Under the pieces are notes generated by a model that worked only from the letters and a program-made list of their open reading frames with translations, did not search any database and had not been told where the DNA came from. A DNA stretch of 64,000 nt from Actinomyces sp. Marseille-P3109 (GTDB taxonomy: Bacteria; Actinomycetota; Actinomycetes; Actinomycetales; Actinomycetaceae), in the NCBI RefSeq assembly GCF_900323545.1, contig NZ_OOHN01000008.1, forward strand, positions 3,025,524 to 3,089,523. The letters are read 5' to 3'. Both the position numbers and the translations under genes were made by a program. Of this stretch, positions 47,346 to 55,187 are shown one piece after another. How positions within the stretch are numbered: the first letter of the stretch is position 1; the number at the start of each line of letters is the position of its first letter.

Positions 47346-47753
47346 ATGATCAACATCAACATGCCCTCCGTCGAAGGCCCCAAGGGCACCAAGCCCACGC
47401 TCACCTTCCCCGGCCCCGAGGCCCCCGAGGGCCTGCAGGTCCAGGTGCTCGACGCCGGCGACGGCCAGGTGGTCGAGGCCGGCGACACGATCGTGGCCAA
47501 CTACCTGGGCCAGATCTGGGGCGGCGACGTCTTCGACAACTCCTACGACCGCGGCCAGCCGCTGAATTTCCAGGTCGGCGTCGGCATGGTCATCCGCGGC
47601 TGGGACGACGGCCTCGTGGGCCAGCGCGTCGGCTCGCGCCTTCTGCTGTCCATCCCCTCCGAGCTTGGCTATGGCGACCGCGGTGTCCCGCAGGCCGGCA
47701 TCCGCGGCGGCGACACCCTCGTCTTCGTCACCGAGATCCTGGGCGTCATGTAA
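47346..47753 (+). CDS. FKBP-type peptidyl-prolyl cis-trans isomerase
   Basis: This single-domain cytosolic FKBP of 135 residues has no signal peptide. The fold is clear: VEAGDTIVANYLGQIWGGDVFDNSYDRGQPL, FQVGVGMVIRGWDDGLVGQRVGSRLLLSIPSELGYGDRG (active-site Trp region and flap) and IRGGDTLVFVTEILGV. It would catalyse proline isomerisation in protein folding. The S66 peptidase gene begins 9 bp later, so the two are co-transcribed. Confidence 0.95.
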   Translation: MININMPSVEGPKGTKPTLTFPGPEAPEGLQVQVLDAGDGQVVEAGDTIVANYLGQIWGGDVFDNSYDRGQPLNFQVGVGMVIRGWDDGLVGQRVGSRLLLSIPSELGYGDRGVPQAGIRGGDTLVFVTEILGVM

Positions 47754-47762
47754 GCAGACGCG

Positions 47763-48803
47763 ATGATGCTGCTTCCGCCCAAGGCCCAGCCCGGTGACCG
47801 CGTCGCGATCCTGTCCCCGTCCCTGGCGGCCCCCGGCTTCGCCCCGGCGGTTCACGAGCAGGCCATGGCCAGGCTCGAGGCCCTCACCGGCCTGGTCCCC
47901 GTGGAGTACCCGACCACGAGACGGCTCGGCGCCTCGCCCGAGGAGCGCGCCCGCGACCTCAACGCCGCCTTTGCCGACCCAAGCATCCGCGCGATCCTGG
48001 CGACCGTGGGCGGCGATGACCAGATCACGGTCATCCCTCACCTCGACGGCGCCGCGGCGCTGTCCGATCCCAAGCCCTTCCTCGGGTACAGCGACAACAC
48101 GAACCTCCACCAGTGGCTGTGGTCGCTGGGTATCGCCAGCTTCCACGGCGGCTCCACCCAGGTCCACGTCGGTCCGGGCCCGAACGTCGACCCGATCCAC
48201 CTCGACTCGCTGCGGGCGGCGCTGCTGACCGGGGGCGAGCTGGAGATCACCGAGCCGGGAGAGTCCGAGGACCTGGGGCACGACTGGCTCGACCCCCGCG
48301 CCCTCATCGAGTTCGGCGAGCGCGAGGCCACCGAGCCCTGGACCTGGGCGGGGCCGTCCCGCTCGGTGACCGGCCCCGCCTGGGGAGGCTGCCTCGAGGT
48401 GCTCCAGTGGGTGCTGACCGCCGGCCGGTTCCCGGCCGACCCCCACGCTCTGGACGGCGCCGTCATGCTCATCGAGACCTCCGAGATGCTCCCGTCAGCC
48501 TCCGAGGTGGGGCGGGTCCTGCGCGCCATGGGCGAGCGCGGGCTGCTGGCCGCCGTCGACGCGGTCCTCGTGGCCCGCCCACCCGCCTCCTCGCTGGAGG
48601 ACCGCCGGGACGCCCCGGCCAGGGCCCGCTTCCGAGCAGAGCAGCGCGACGTCGTCATCGAGACCGTCGGGCGCTACAACCCCGAGGCGGTCATCTGCGT
48701 CGGGGTCCCCTTCGGGCACACCCGCCCCCAGTGGATCCTGCCGCACGGCGGAACCATGACTCTTGACGGCGTCTCGCGCCGGATCACCGCCAGCTACGCC
48801 TGA
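47763..48803 (+). CDS. S66-family LD-carboxypeptidase / MccF-like serine peptidase
   Basis: The protein has 346 residues. S66 enzymes are cytosolic Ser-Glu-His peptidases that cleave LD-bonds of muropeptides, or inactivate microcin C-like nucleotide-peptides (MccF). Visible are the N-terminal QPGDRVAILSPSLAAPG, LATVGGDDQITVIPHLD, FLGYSDNTNLHQWLW (nucleophile Ser in GYSDNT), GGCLEVLQWVL, MLIETSE (Glu) and GVPFGHTRPQWILPHGG (His). The long EMLPSASEVGRVLRAMGERG region and overall length favour the MccF-like branch over plain LdcA; this is a judgement by eye. It follows the FKBP gene at 9 bp. Confidence 0.85.
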   Translation: MMLLPPKAQPGDRVAILSPSLAAPGFAPAVHEQAMARLEALTGLVPVEYPTTRRLGASPEERARDLNAAFADPSIRAILATVGGDDQITVIPHLDGAAALSDPKPFLGYSDNTNLHQWLWSLGIASFHGGSTQVHVGPGPNVDPIHLDSLRAALLTGGELEITEPGESEDLGHDWLDPRALIEFGEREATEPWTWAGPSRSVTGPAWGGCLEVLQWVLTAGRFPADPHALDGAVMLIETSEMLPSASEVGRVLRAMGERGLLAAVDAVLVARPPASSLEDRRDAPARARFRAEQRDVVIETVGRYNPEAVICVGVPFGHTRPQWILPHGGTMTLDGVSRRITASYA

Positions 48804-48824
48804 ACGGCTTGGGACTGCGGCACC

Positions 48825-49053
48825 TGGGATACTCTAGAGACGGCGCGCTTGCGCCACACCCGGTAGCACGAACTGCACGGTCCGGAGGAAGTCCGGATGA
48901 CGCCGTCGGGGCCGCAGGTCCCGGATCAGCCCAGACCTTGTCGTCGTGGGCGAGTAACAACCAGGCGTTCGTCACCTCGGGGACACCGTTGAGCGGTTGT
49001 CACGGGGACTCCTGCTGCGCCGGGTGCGATCCCTCGCACCCGAAGGAGCCCGT
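48825..49053 (+). promoter_or_regulatory. promoter and long structured 5' leader of the yjdF-like gene
   Basis: An extended -10 (TG at 48825-48826, GATACT at 48828-48833) predicts a leader of about 210 nt. Within it GACGGCG (48839-48845) complements CGCCGTC (48901-48907) as a closing stem. Inside lie hairpins GGCGC/GCGCC (48842-48855, competing) and TCCGGA/TCCGGA (48881-48897, loop GGAAG). A final hairpin GGGTGCGA/TCGCACCC (49022-49041) abuts the ribosome site GAAGGAG. In Firmicutes, yjdF genes are preceded by the yjdF riboswitch. I cannot match that consensus by eye, so identity is open. Confidence 0.5.
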
Positions 49054-49554
49054 ATGTCCGTCTCCGACAACCAGGCTGGCATCCCCGTCAGCATCTCGGC
49101 CCAGTTCACCCTCTACTTCGACGGCCGCTTCTGGGTCGGCGTTCTCGAGCACCACGAACGTCATCGTGGCGGTGACATGATCGGTCAGGAGATCACTGTG
49201 CGGGCGGTGCGGTACGTCTTCGGTGCCGAGCCCACCGACGTCGAGCTCTACGACTTCCTCTTGGCCCGCAGTGGCGAGCTCATTGACCGCGCCGCAGAGT
49301 CTCCTGCGGTCCCGGCGTCCCAGTCGGTGGGCTCGTCGTCTCGTCGCCCCAACCCCAAGCGCGCCGCCCGGCAGGCCGCCAAGGAGGCAGCCCGGGCGCG
49401 CCCATCCACCGCCGCGCAGGCCGCACTGGCCGCTGCCCGTGAGGAGACCGCGGCCCGTGCCTCCCGTGACCGGAGTCGACGCCGTCGCCAGGAGGCGGAC
49501 GATGCCTGGGTCCGACGTCGTCAGCGGGCCAAACGTCGCCACCGCGGCAGGTGA
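49054..49554 (+). CDS. YjdF-like (DUF2992) protein with basic C-terminal tail
   Basis: The ATG has GAAGGAG (49042-49048). The N-terminal core matches YjdF/DUF2992: ISAQFTLYFDGRFWVGVLEHHE, then VRAVRYVFGAEPTDVELYDFLL. The C-terminal half is almost all Arg, Ala and Lys (RRPNPKRAARQAAKEAARAR ... RRRQRAKRRHRGR) and is probably nucleic-acid-binding or disordered. Many relatives also have a charged, Lys-rich tail. Its biochemical role is not established; in Firmicutes the yjdF RNA upstream responds to azaaromatic compounds. The long structured leader suggests control at the RNA level here too. The total length is 166 residues. Confidence 0.8.
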   Translation: MSVSDNQAGIPVSISAQFTLYFDGRFWVGVLEHHERHRGGDMIGQEITVRAVRYVFGAEPTDVELYDFLLARSGELIDRAAESPAVPASQSVGSSSRRPNPKRAARQAAKEAARARPSTAAQAALAAAREETAARASRDRSRRRRQEADDAWVRRRQRAKRRHRGR

Positions 49555-49849
49555 GATGCATCAGGGGCATCGGCTCTGGTGCACGTAGTGACGCAAGGTG
49601 AGCGTTCCGCAAATAGTGGCCGTGAGGGTGGCGTTGAGGACGGCCGTCTCAGATGCGGGGGAGTGGCCTGCGACCGCGCCGGGTCAGCGTTATCGCGGGT
49701 GTCACGTCTCAGGGACGGATCTCGGTGCGTCAGGACGGGCCGGTGGGGGATACGCTGTGGCAACACGGCGTCGTGAAGCGCTGGCCATTCCCCTGCGGCC
49801 GGCTCCTTGCGACGCCGTTCCAGTACGCCTGCCCGAAAAGGAACCGCTC

Positions 49850-51736
49850 ATGCCGCAGTACCGCAGCGCTACCTCCACCCACGGCCGCAATATGGCGGGC
49901 GCCCGTGCTCTGTGGCGTGCCACGGGCGTCAAGGACTCGGACTTCGGTAAGCCTATCATCGCCATCGCGAATTCCTTCACTCAGTTCGTCCCCGGCCACG
50001 TGGGTCTGCGCGACGTCGGGCGCCTCGTGGCCACCGAGATCGAGGCCGCCGGCGGACTGGCCAAGGAGTTCAACACGATCGCCGTCGACGACGGCATCGC
50101 CATGGGCCACGACGGCATGCTCTACTCCCTGCCCAGCCGCGACCTCATCGCCGACTCCGTGGAGTACATGGTCAGCGCCCACTGCGCCGACGCCCTCGTG
50201 TGCATCTCCAACTGCGACAAGATCACCCCGGGCATGCTCATGGCCGCCATGCGCCTCAACATCCCGGCCATCTTCATCTCCGGCGGCCCCATGGAGTCGG
50301 GCAAGATGACCGCCGCCGACGGCACCACCCGCAAGCTCGACCTCATCGACGCCATGATGGACGCCGCCGACCCCACCGTCTCCGACGAGACCATCAGCGC
50401 CATCGAGCGTCTGGCCTGCCCCACCTGCGGCTCCTGCTCGGGCATGTTCACCGCCAACTCCATGAACTGCCTCACCGAGGCGCTCGGTCTGGCCATGCCC
50501 ATGAACGGCACCCTGCTGGCCACCCACGCCGACCGCGGCGAGCTCTTCAAGAGGGTCGGCCACCAGATCGTCGAGATCACCCGGGCCTACTACGAGCACG
50601 ACGACGACTCCGTCCTGCCGCGCTCCATCGCCACCAAGGCCGCCTTTGAGAACGCCATGAGCCTGGACATCGCCATGGGCGGCTCCACCAACACCGTCCT
50701 GCACCTGCTGGCCGCCGCCCAGGAGGCCGAGGTCGACTTCACCATGGCCGACATCGACCGCCTCTCGCGCAAGGTCCCCCACCTGGCCAAGGTCGCGCCG
50801 TCGACGAACCTCTACCACATCGAGGACGTCCACCGCGCCGGCGGCATCCTCGGCATCCTCGGCGAGCTCGACCGCGGCGGCCTGCTGGAGACCTCCACCA
50901 CCAACGTCCTGCGCTCCACCCTCGGCGACGAGCTCGCCGCCTACGACATCGCCCGCCCCGGCCCCGACGGCGTCCCCGGCTCCCAGGTGAGCGAGGAGAT
51001 CCGCACCGGCTACCTCGCCGCCCCCGCCGGCGTGCGCACCACCGAGATGTTCTCCCAGGCCTCCCGCTGGGAATCGCTCGACAACGACCGCGCAGGCGGC
51101 TGCATCCGCGACATCGAGCACGCCTACTCCGCCGACGGCGGCCTGGCCGTTCTCTTCGGCAACATCGCCGAGAAGGGCTGCATCGTCAAGACCGCCGGCG
51201 TCGACGAGTCGATCCTGACCTTCTCCGGGCCCGCCGTCGTCTTCGAGTCCCAGGAGGACGCCGTCGCCGGGATCCTCGGCAAGCAGGTGAAGTCCGGCGA
51301 CGTCGTCATCATCAGCCACGAGGGGCCGCGCGGCGGGCCCGGCATGCAGGAGATGCTCTACCCGACGACGTACATCAAGTCCATGCACCTGGGCAAGGAG
51401 TGCGCCCTGCTCACCGACGGGCGCTTCTCCGGGGGTACCTCCGGCCTGAGCATCGGCCACGTCTCCCCGGAGGCGGCGGCTGGCGGACTCATCGGCCTGG
51501 TGCGCAGTGGTGACATCATCGACATCGACATCCCGGGCCGCTCCATCTCCGTGCGCCTGAGCGAGGAGGAGATCGAGCGTCGCCGCACCGAGGAGGAGGC
51601 CCGCGGCGAGGACGCCTGGACCCCGCACGTGGACCGGCCCCGCAAGGTCTCCGCGGCACTGCGCGCCTACGCGATGCTCGCCACCAGCGCCGACCTGGGC
51701 GCCGTGCGCGACCTCAAGCGCCTCGGCGTCAGGTAG
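49850..51736 (+). CDS. ilvD: dihydroxy-acid dehydratase
   Basis: This Fe-S enzyme of isoleucine/valine/leucine synthesis dehydrates dihydroxy acids to 2-keto acids. The ATG follows AAAAGGA and starts [20 protein letters not shown]. Cluster and metal motifs are [23 protein letters not shown] (cluster Cys), [18 protein letters not shown] (two cluster Cys) and [12 protein letters not shown]. The C-terminal domain has [19 protein letters not shown]. At 628 residues it is of the long (IlvD_Edd, E. coli-like) type. The upstream region of about 290 bp (49555-49849) contains no supported gene and should hold the promoter. ilvA lies 8 kb downstream. Confidence 0.96.
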   Translation: MPQYRSATSTHGRNMAGARALWRATGVKDSDFGKPIIAIANSFTQFVPGHVGLRDVGRLVATEIEAAGGLAKEFNTIAVDDGIAMGHDGMLYSLPSRDLIADSVEYMVSAHCADALVCISNCDKITPGMLMAAMRLNIPAIFISGGPMESGKMTAADGTTRKLDLIDAMMDAADPTVSDETISAIERLACPTCGSCSGMFTANSMNCLTEALGLAMPMNGTLLATHADRGELFKRVGHQIVEITRAYYEHDDDSVLPRSIATKAAFENAMSLDIAMGGSTNTVLHLLAAAQEAEVDFTMADIDRLSRKVPHLAKVAPSTNLYHIEDVHRAGGILGILGELDRGGLLETSTTNVLRSTLGDELAAYDIARPGPDGVPGSQVSEEIRTGYLAAPAGVRTTEMFSQASRWESLDNDRAGGCIRDIEHAYSADGGLAVLFGNIAEKGCIVKTAGVDESILTFSGPAVVFESQEDAVAGILGKQVKSGDVVIISHEGPRGGPGMQEMLYPTTYIKSMHLGKECALLTDGRFSGGTSGLSIGHVSPEAAAGGLIGLVRSGDIIDIDIPGRSISVRLSEEEIERRRTEEEARGEDAWTPHVDRPRKVSAALRAYAMLATSADLGAVRDLKRLGVR

Positions 51737-51781
51737 GCCGGCGGCCCGGGGGAGGTTGGCCCCAACCGACCCATCGCATAT

Positions 51782-51811
51782 TTGAAAATCGTTGTCACTC
51801 GCATCTAGAGT
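51782..51811 (+). promoter_or_regulatory. predicted promoter of the Dpp/Cnt-like ABC operon
   Basis: TTGAAA (51782-51787) and TAGAGT (51806-51811) are 18 bp apart. The start GTG at 51818 lies 6 bases past the -10, predicting a leaderless transcript, and no ribosome site is present. Confidence 0.6.
51783..51797 (+). promoter_or_regulatory. Zur-like box 1
   Basis: TGAAAATCGTTGTCA resembles the 7-1-7 Zur operator of actinobacteria (TGAAAATnnTTTTCA-like). It overlaps the predicted -35 element, the position expected for a repressor. Confidence 0.65.
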
Positions 51812-51817
51812 TTGCAT

Positions 51818-52669
51818 GTGACAATCGTTCTCAGATCGTTGGTGGTGCGCTCCGGCGCCACGACGCTGGTCGACGACGTCGACCTGCACCTCGCGCCCGG
51901 CAGTAGGACCGCGCTCGTCGGCGCCTCCGGGGCCGGCAAGTCCCTGACCTGCGCGGCGCTCGCGGGCACCCTCCCGGCCGGGCTGGAGGTCACCGGCTCC
52001 CTGACCGTCGCACCCGACGGCGCCGACCCTGACCACGACTCGCGCGCGAGCTCCGACCCGGCGGACCAGGCAAGCGGCGTCAACCTGCTGGGGCTGCCCG
52101 CCGCGATGCGCCCCCGCAGCTGCCGTATCGCGTTGGTGTCCCAGGACCACTCCACCGCCCTGCACCCGCTCATCCCAGTCGGTCGCCAGATCTCCCTGGC
52201 CTCCCAGGCCGCCGGACGCACCCAGAGCGAGGCCGACGTGCGCGCCACCGACTATCTCTACGCCGTCGGACTCGATGAGTCCTTCGCCGACCGCGTGCCC
52301 GGTCGCCTCTCCGGAGGCCAGCGCCAACGCATCAGCCTCGCCCTCGCCCTGGCCGCCGAGCCCGCCCTCATGATCGCCGACGAGCCCACCGCCGCTCTCG
52401 ACGTCGTCGCCCGAGCCGAGATCCTCGAGCTCCTGACCTCCCTCACCAGCCTGCCCGAGGCTCCGGCCTTGCTCCTCATCACCCACGACCTGCCCGCCGC
52501 CGCCATCTGCGAGAACGTCGTCGTCCTCCACGCCGGCGCCGTCATCGAGCGCGGCCCCGCAGCACGGGTGCTGGCCCGCCCCGAGCATCCGGTCACCGTC
52601 GCCATGTGCGACGCCGCCGCCGAGGAGACCATTGACGGGGCCCTGGCCGCTGTAGGAGCGGCCGCATGA
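51818..52669 (+). CDS. Dpp/Nik/Cnt-type ABC transporter ATPase (D subunit-like)
   Basis: This first ATPase of a peptide/nickel-type importer has 283 residues. The GTG at 51818 is preferred (TTG 51812 is possible). Motifs are ALVGASGAGKSLTCAAL (Walker A), IALVSQDHSTALHPL (Q-loop), GRLSGGQRQRISLALALA (signature), ALMIADEPTAALD (Walker B) and LLLITHDLPAAA (H-loop). An Asp/Ser-rich loop near 68-85 is extra. The C-terminal oligopeptide-transporter motif with Cys found in many DppD/OppD proteins is reduced. The next gene overlaps by 4 bp. Two Zur-like boxes at the start suggest zinc-dependent repression of the operon. Confidence 0.9.
   Translation: MTIVLRSLVVRSGATTLVDDVDLHLAPGSRTALVGASGAGKSLTCAALAGTLPAGLEVTGSLTVAPDGADPDHDSRASSDPADQASGVNLLGLPAAMRPRSCRIALVSQDHSTALHPLIPVGRQISLASQAAGRTQSEADVRATDYLYAVGLDESFADRVPGRLSGGQRQRISLALALAAEPALMIADEPTAALDVVARAEILELLTSLTSLPEAPALLLITHDLPAAAICENVVVLHAGAVIERGPAARVLARPEHPVTVAMCDAAAEETIDGALAAVGAAA
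51819..51833 (+). promoter_or_regulatory. Zur-like box 2
   Basis: TGACAATCGTTCTCA is a second 15-bp Zur-like element 36 bp downstream of the first, overlapping the probable transcription and translation start. Both boxes share the core AATCGTT. Confidence 0.6.
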
Positions 52670-53601
52670 GCGGGCTTGAGGCGCGTCGTCTGACGCGCTC
52701 CCACCCGGGGCACGATGGTGACCATCATGTGGCGGTGCGTGGTGTGGACCTGAGCCTGGCGCCGGGGGAGAACGTAGCGCTGATCGGGCGCTCGGGGTGC
52801 GGGAAGACGACGCTGCTGCGGGCTCTGCTGCTGCTTGACTCGCCCGGGTCGGGGGACCGGGGCGAGGTGCTGCTCGACGGCGAGTCCGTGCGCCGGGGCG
52901 GTGCCCGGGGGCTGCGGGGCTTCCGTCGGGCGGTGCAGTACGTGCCTCAGGATGCCGCCGCTACGCTCGACCCGCGCCGCACGGTGCTCGCTCAGGTGAC
53001 TACCCCGTTGCGCACCCTGGGCGTGGTGCGCGACCGCGATGAGGCTGAGGCCCGGGCTCGGCAGGTACTGGAGAGCCTCGATATCCCGCGCGAGACCTGG
53101 AAGAGCCGGCCGCATGAGATCTCCGGTGGGCAGGCGCAACGGGTCTCCATCGCCCGAGCCCTGGCTCTCCACCCGCGCTACCTGCTGCTCGACGAGCCGG
53201 TCTCCGGGCTGGACCCGGCCCTGCGCCGCCAGACCCTCGACCTGCTCGCCTCCATCGAGGCCGACGTCCCGACGTCGGACAGCGACGACACGGGCGAGGC
53301 AGACGACAGGGGCGAGCCGACGCAGCCGGCACCAGCGACGGAGAAGCCCGCCCCAACTGACCGTGGCGCCGTGCCCGCCCCAACTGACCGTGGCGCCGTG
53401 CCCGCCCCAGCCCTGCTGGTGGTGTCGCACGACCTGGCCGCCGTCGCCCGTGTCTGCCGGCGCGCTCTGGTCATGGATGACGGTGCCATTGTCGAGGACG
53501 CCCCCATGCACCACATCCTCACCCATCCCAGCCACCCGGCTACCCGCGCCCTGCGTGACGCCGTTCCCACCCTGCCGACCACCGATACCTCCGACCGATG
53601 A
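52666..53601 (+). CDS. Dpp/Nik/Cnt-type ABC transporter ATPase (F subunit-like)
   Basis: This second ATPase has 311 residues. Its ATG overlaps the preceding stop. Motifs are ALIGRSGCGKTTLLRALLLL (Walker A), QYVPQDAAATLDPRRTV (the Q-loop with LDPR typical of DppF/OppF), HEISGGQAQRVSIARALAL (signature), LLLDEPVSGLDPALR (Walker B) and LLVVSHDLAAVARVC (H-loop). Between Walker B and the H-loop sits an unusual insertion of about 45 residues, rich in Asp/Thr/Pro and carrying a 9-residue duplication. Such an insert interrupts the core ATPase fold and should form an external loop. Confidence 0.9.
   Translation: MSGLEARRLTRSHPGHDGDHHVAVRGVDLSLAPGENVALIGRSGCGKTTLLRALLLLDSPGSGDRGEVLLDGESVRRGGARGLRGFRRAVQYVPQDAAATLDPRRTVLAQVTTPLRTLGVVRDRDEAEARARQVLESLDIPRETWKSRPHEISGGQAQRVSIARALALHPRYLLLDEPVSGLDPALRRQTLDLLASIEADVPTSDSDDTGEADDRGEPTQPAPATEKPAPTDRGAVPAPTDRGAVPAPALLVVSHDLAAVARVCRRALVMDDGAIVEDAPMHHILTHPSHPATRALRDAVPTLPTTDTSDR
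53347..53400 (+). repeat. 27-bp direct repeat, two copies
   Basis: Units 53347-53373 and 53374-53400 are identical, encoding PAPTDRGAV twice, followed by a partial third copy (53401-53409). It lies in the ATPase insertion and is in frame, so copy number can change without frameshift. Confidence 0.9.
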
Positions 53602-53630
53602 CACCCCGACACAGGCCCGAAGGAGCATCT

Positions 53631-55187
53631 ATGTCTTTCCGCACCCCCGCCGTCACCCGCCGCCAGGTCCTCACCGCCCTCGGCATCGGAGCCGGCGCCG
53701 CCGCCATCGCCTCCTGCTCGCGCAGCTCCTCCGGCGACGGCCGCATCCGCCTGGCCATGTTCCATGCCCCCGAGAGCAAGCTCAACCCGCTCACCAACGA
53801 CGGCTCCAAGCTCGTTCGCTGGTCCTGCGCCGAAAGCCTCACCAGGCTCACTGCCGACGGCGACGCCCAGGAGATGCTTGCCACCGCCTGGAAGCGCGAG
53901 GGTGAGACCACCTGGCGCTTCACCCTGCGTGAGGGCGTTACCTTCCACGACGGCACTGCCCTGAGTGCCGAGAATGCGGCCGCCGCCCTGACCTTCGCTG
54001 CCGGCGCCGCCAAGCCGCCGCGCGTCCTGGACGGAATCAACCTCACCGCGAAGGCCGACGGCAAGGACCTCCTCCTGACCACCGCGGCCCCCGACCCCCT
54101 CATGCCGCAGCGCGTATCCAGCCCCCAGCTCGTCATCCTGTCCCCGGCCGCCTACCCGAGCTCCGCCGACGGTGCCATCGATCCCGTCGGCCACGGCACC
54201 GGCGCCTTCATCCTCAAGCAGGCCAACGGTTCGGCCGGCGCCACCCTGGAGCGCAACGACAAGTACTGGGGCAAGAAGGCCGCCGCCCCCGGCATTGACG
54301 TCACCTACGTACCCGACGGTGCCGCCCGCGGAACCGCCCTGCGGACCGACACAGCCGACATCGTCGAGGCCGTCCCTGTCTCCCAGGCAGGTAACGTGGA
54401 CAAGAATCTTATTCACGAGGTGTCGACACCGCGCACCTCCACCCTCTACCTCAACACCCGCTCCGGCGCCTTCGCCGACCCGGCCCTGCGCGCCGCCGCC
54501 CGCGATGCCGTCGATCCGGCCGCACTCATCAAGACCGTCTTCGAAGGCCACGCCGACTCTCCCGTCGGACTCCTGGGACCGGCCGTGCCCTGGGCCGCCG
54601 ACCTGCGCGCCTGGAAGAAGGAGACCTACCCCGGTGCCACGGGTGCGGCGGCCACCGGCAAGGTCCCCGGCTCCACCGCCGCCGGAAGCGTTCCCGATGG
54701 AACCACCATCACCCTGGCCTCCTACACCGACCGCCCCGAGCTCGGTGAGATGGTCCCCCTCCTGGCCCAGCAGCTCGAGGCCGTCGGCTTCAAGGTCACC
54801 CAGGACGTGCGCGAGTACAACCAGATCGAGTCTGAGGCCCTGGCCGGCAAGTTCGACGCCGTCCTCGTGTCGCGCTCCACCGTCCTGGACTCCGGCGATG
54901 CCGTTGCCTACATGACCGCCGACTTCTCCTCCTCCGGCTCCTACTCCATGAGCGGCCTATCAGACCCCGCGGTGGACGCCACCATCTCCAAGGCCGCCGC
55001 CATCGATCCCGGAGAGGAGCGGCGCAAGGCCATCCTGGCCGCTGAGCAGGCCATCCTGGTCACCGGTGCTGCCATCCCGATCGCCCACGAGCGGGTCCTC
55101 CAGGGCGAGGCCTCCGGAGTCTCGGGCGCCGAGCGCGACCCGGGCGAGCGTGCCCTCATCACCTCGGCCACGACCGTGAAGAAGTGA
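53631..55187 (+). CDS. family 5 extracellular solute-binding lipoprotein (Dpp/Nik/Cnt A-type)
   Basis: The ATG at 53631 has AAGGAG five bases upstream; ATG 53598 overlapping the previous stop is possible. The signal SFRTPAVTRRQVLTALGIG has a twin-arginine pair and ends in the lipobox AIASC, suggesting a Tat-exported lipoprotein. SBP_bac_5 hallmarks are LAMFHAPESKLNPLTNDGSK, WRFTLREGVTFHDGTALSAE, GHGTGAFIL and LERNDKYWG. At 518 residues it fits cluster C binding proteins. There is no His-rich loop of the ZnuA type, so it more likely binds a metal-chelate or peptide than free zinc. This is inferred. Confidence 0.9.
   Translation: MSFRTPAVTRRQVLTALGIGAGAAAIASCSRSSSGDGRIRLAMFHAPESKLNPLTNDGSKLVRWSCAESLTRLTADGDAQEMLATAWKREGETTWRFTLREGVTFHDGTALSAENAAAALTFAAGAAKPPRVLDGINLTAKADGKDLLLTTAAPDPLMPQRVSSPQLVILSPAAYPSSADGAIDPVGHGTGAFILKQANGSAGATLERNDKYWGKKAAAPGIDVTYVPDGAARGTALRTDTADIVEAVPVSQAGNVDKNLIHEVSTPRTSTLYLNTRSGAFADPALRAAARDAVDPAALIKTVFEGHADSPVGLLGPAVPWAADLRAWKKETYPGATGAAATGKVPGSTAAGSVPDGTTITLASYTDRPELGEMVPLLAQQLEAVGFKVTQDVREYNQIESEALAGKFDAVLVSRSTVLDSGDAVAYMTADFSSSGSYSMSGLSDPAVDATISKAAAIDPGEERRKAILAAEQAILVTGAAIPIAHERVLQGEASGVSGAERDPGERALITSATTVKK

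Noticed and set aside
48881..48905. GGAGGAAGTCCGGA resembles the conserved GAGGAAAGTCC segment of RNase P RNA
   Set aside because: One base is missing from the motif, the region is only about 210 nt, and no ACAGAA-type 3' conserved block follows. It is better explained as part of the leader hairpin TCCGGA/TCCGGA.
49598..49849. Extended N terminus for dihydroxy-acid dehydratase
   Set aside because: IlvD starts at ATG 49850 with a ribosome site and the conserved N-terminal sequence. The upstream codons show no family similarity.
53631..55187. Dipeptide or nickel transport as the default name for the importer
   Set aside because: Sequence alone cannot fix the ligand, and the Zur-like boxes argue for zinc. 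I therefore kept a neutral family name and put the zinc idea in the findings.
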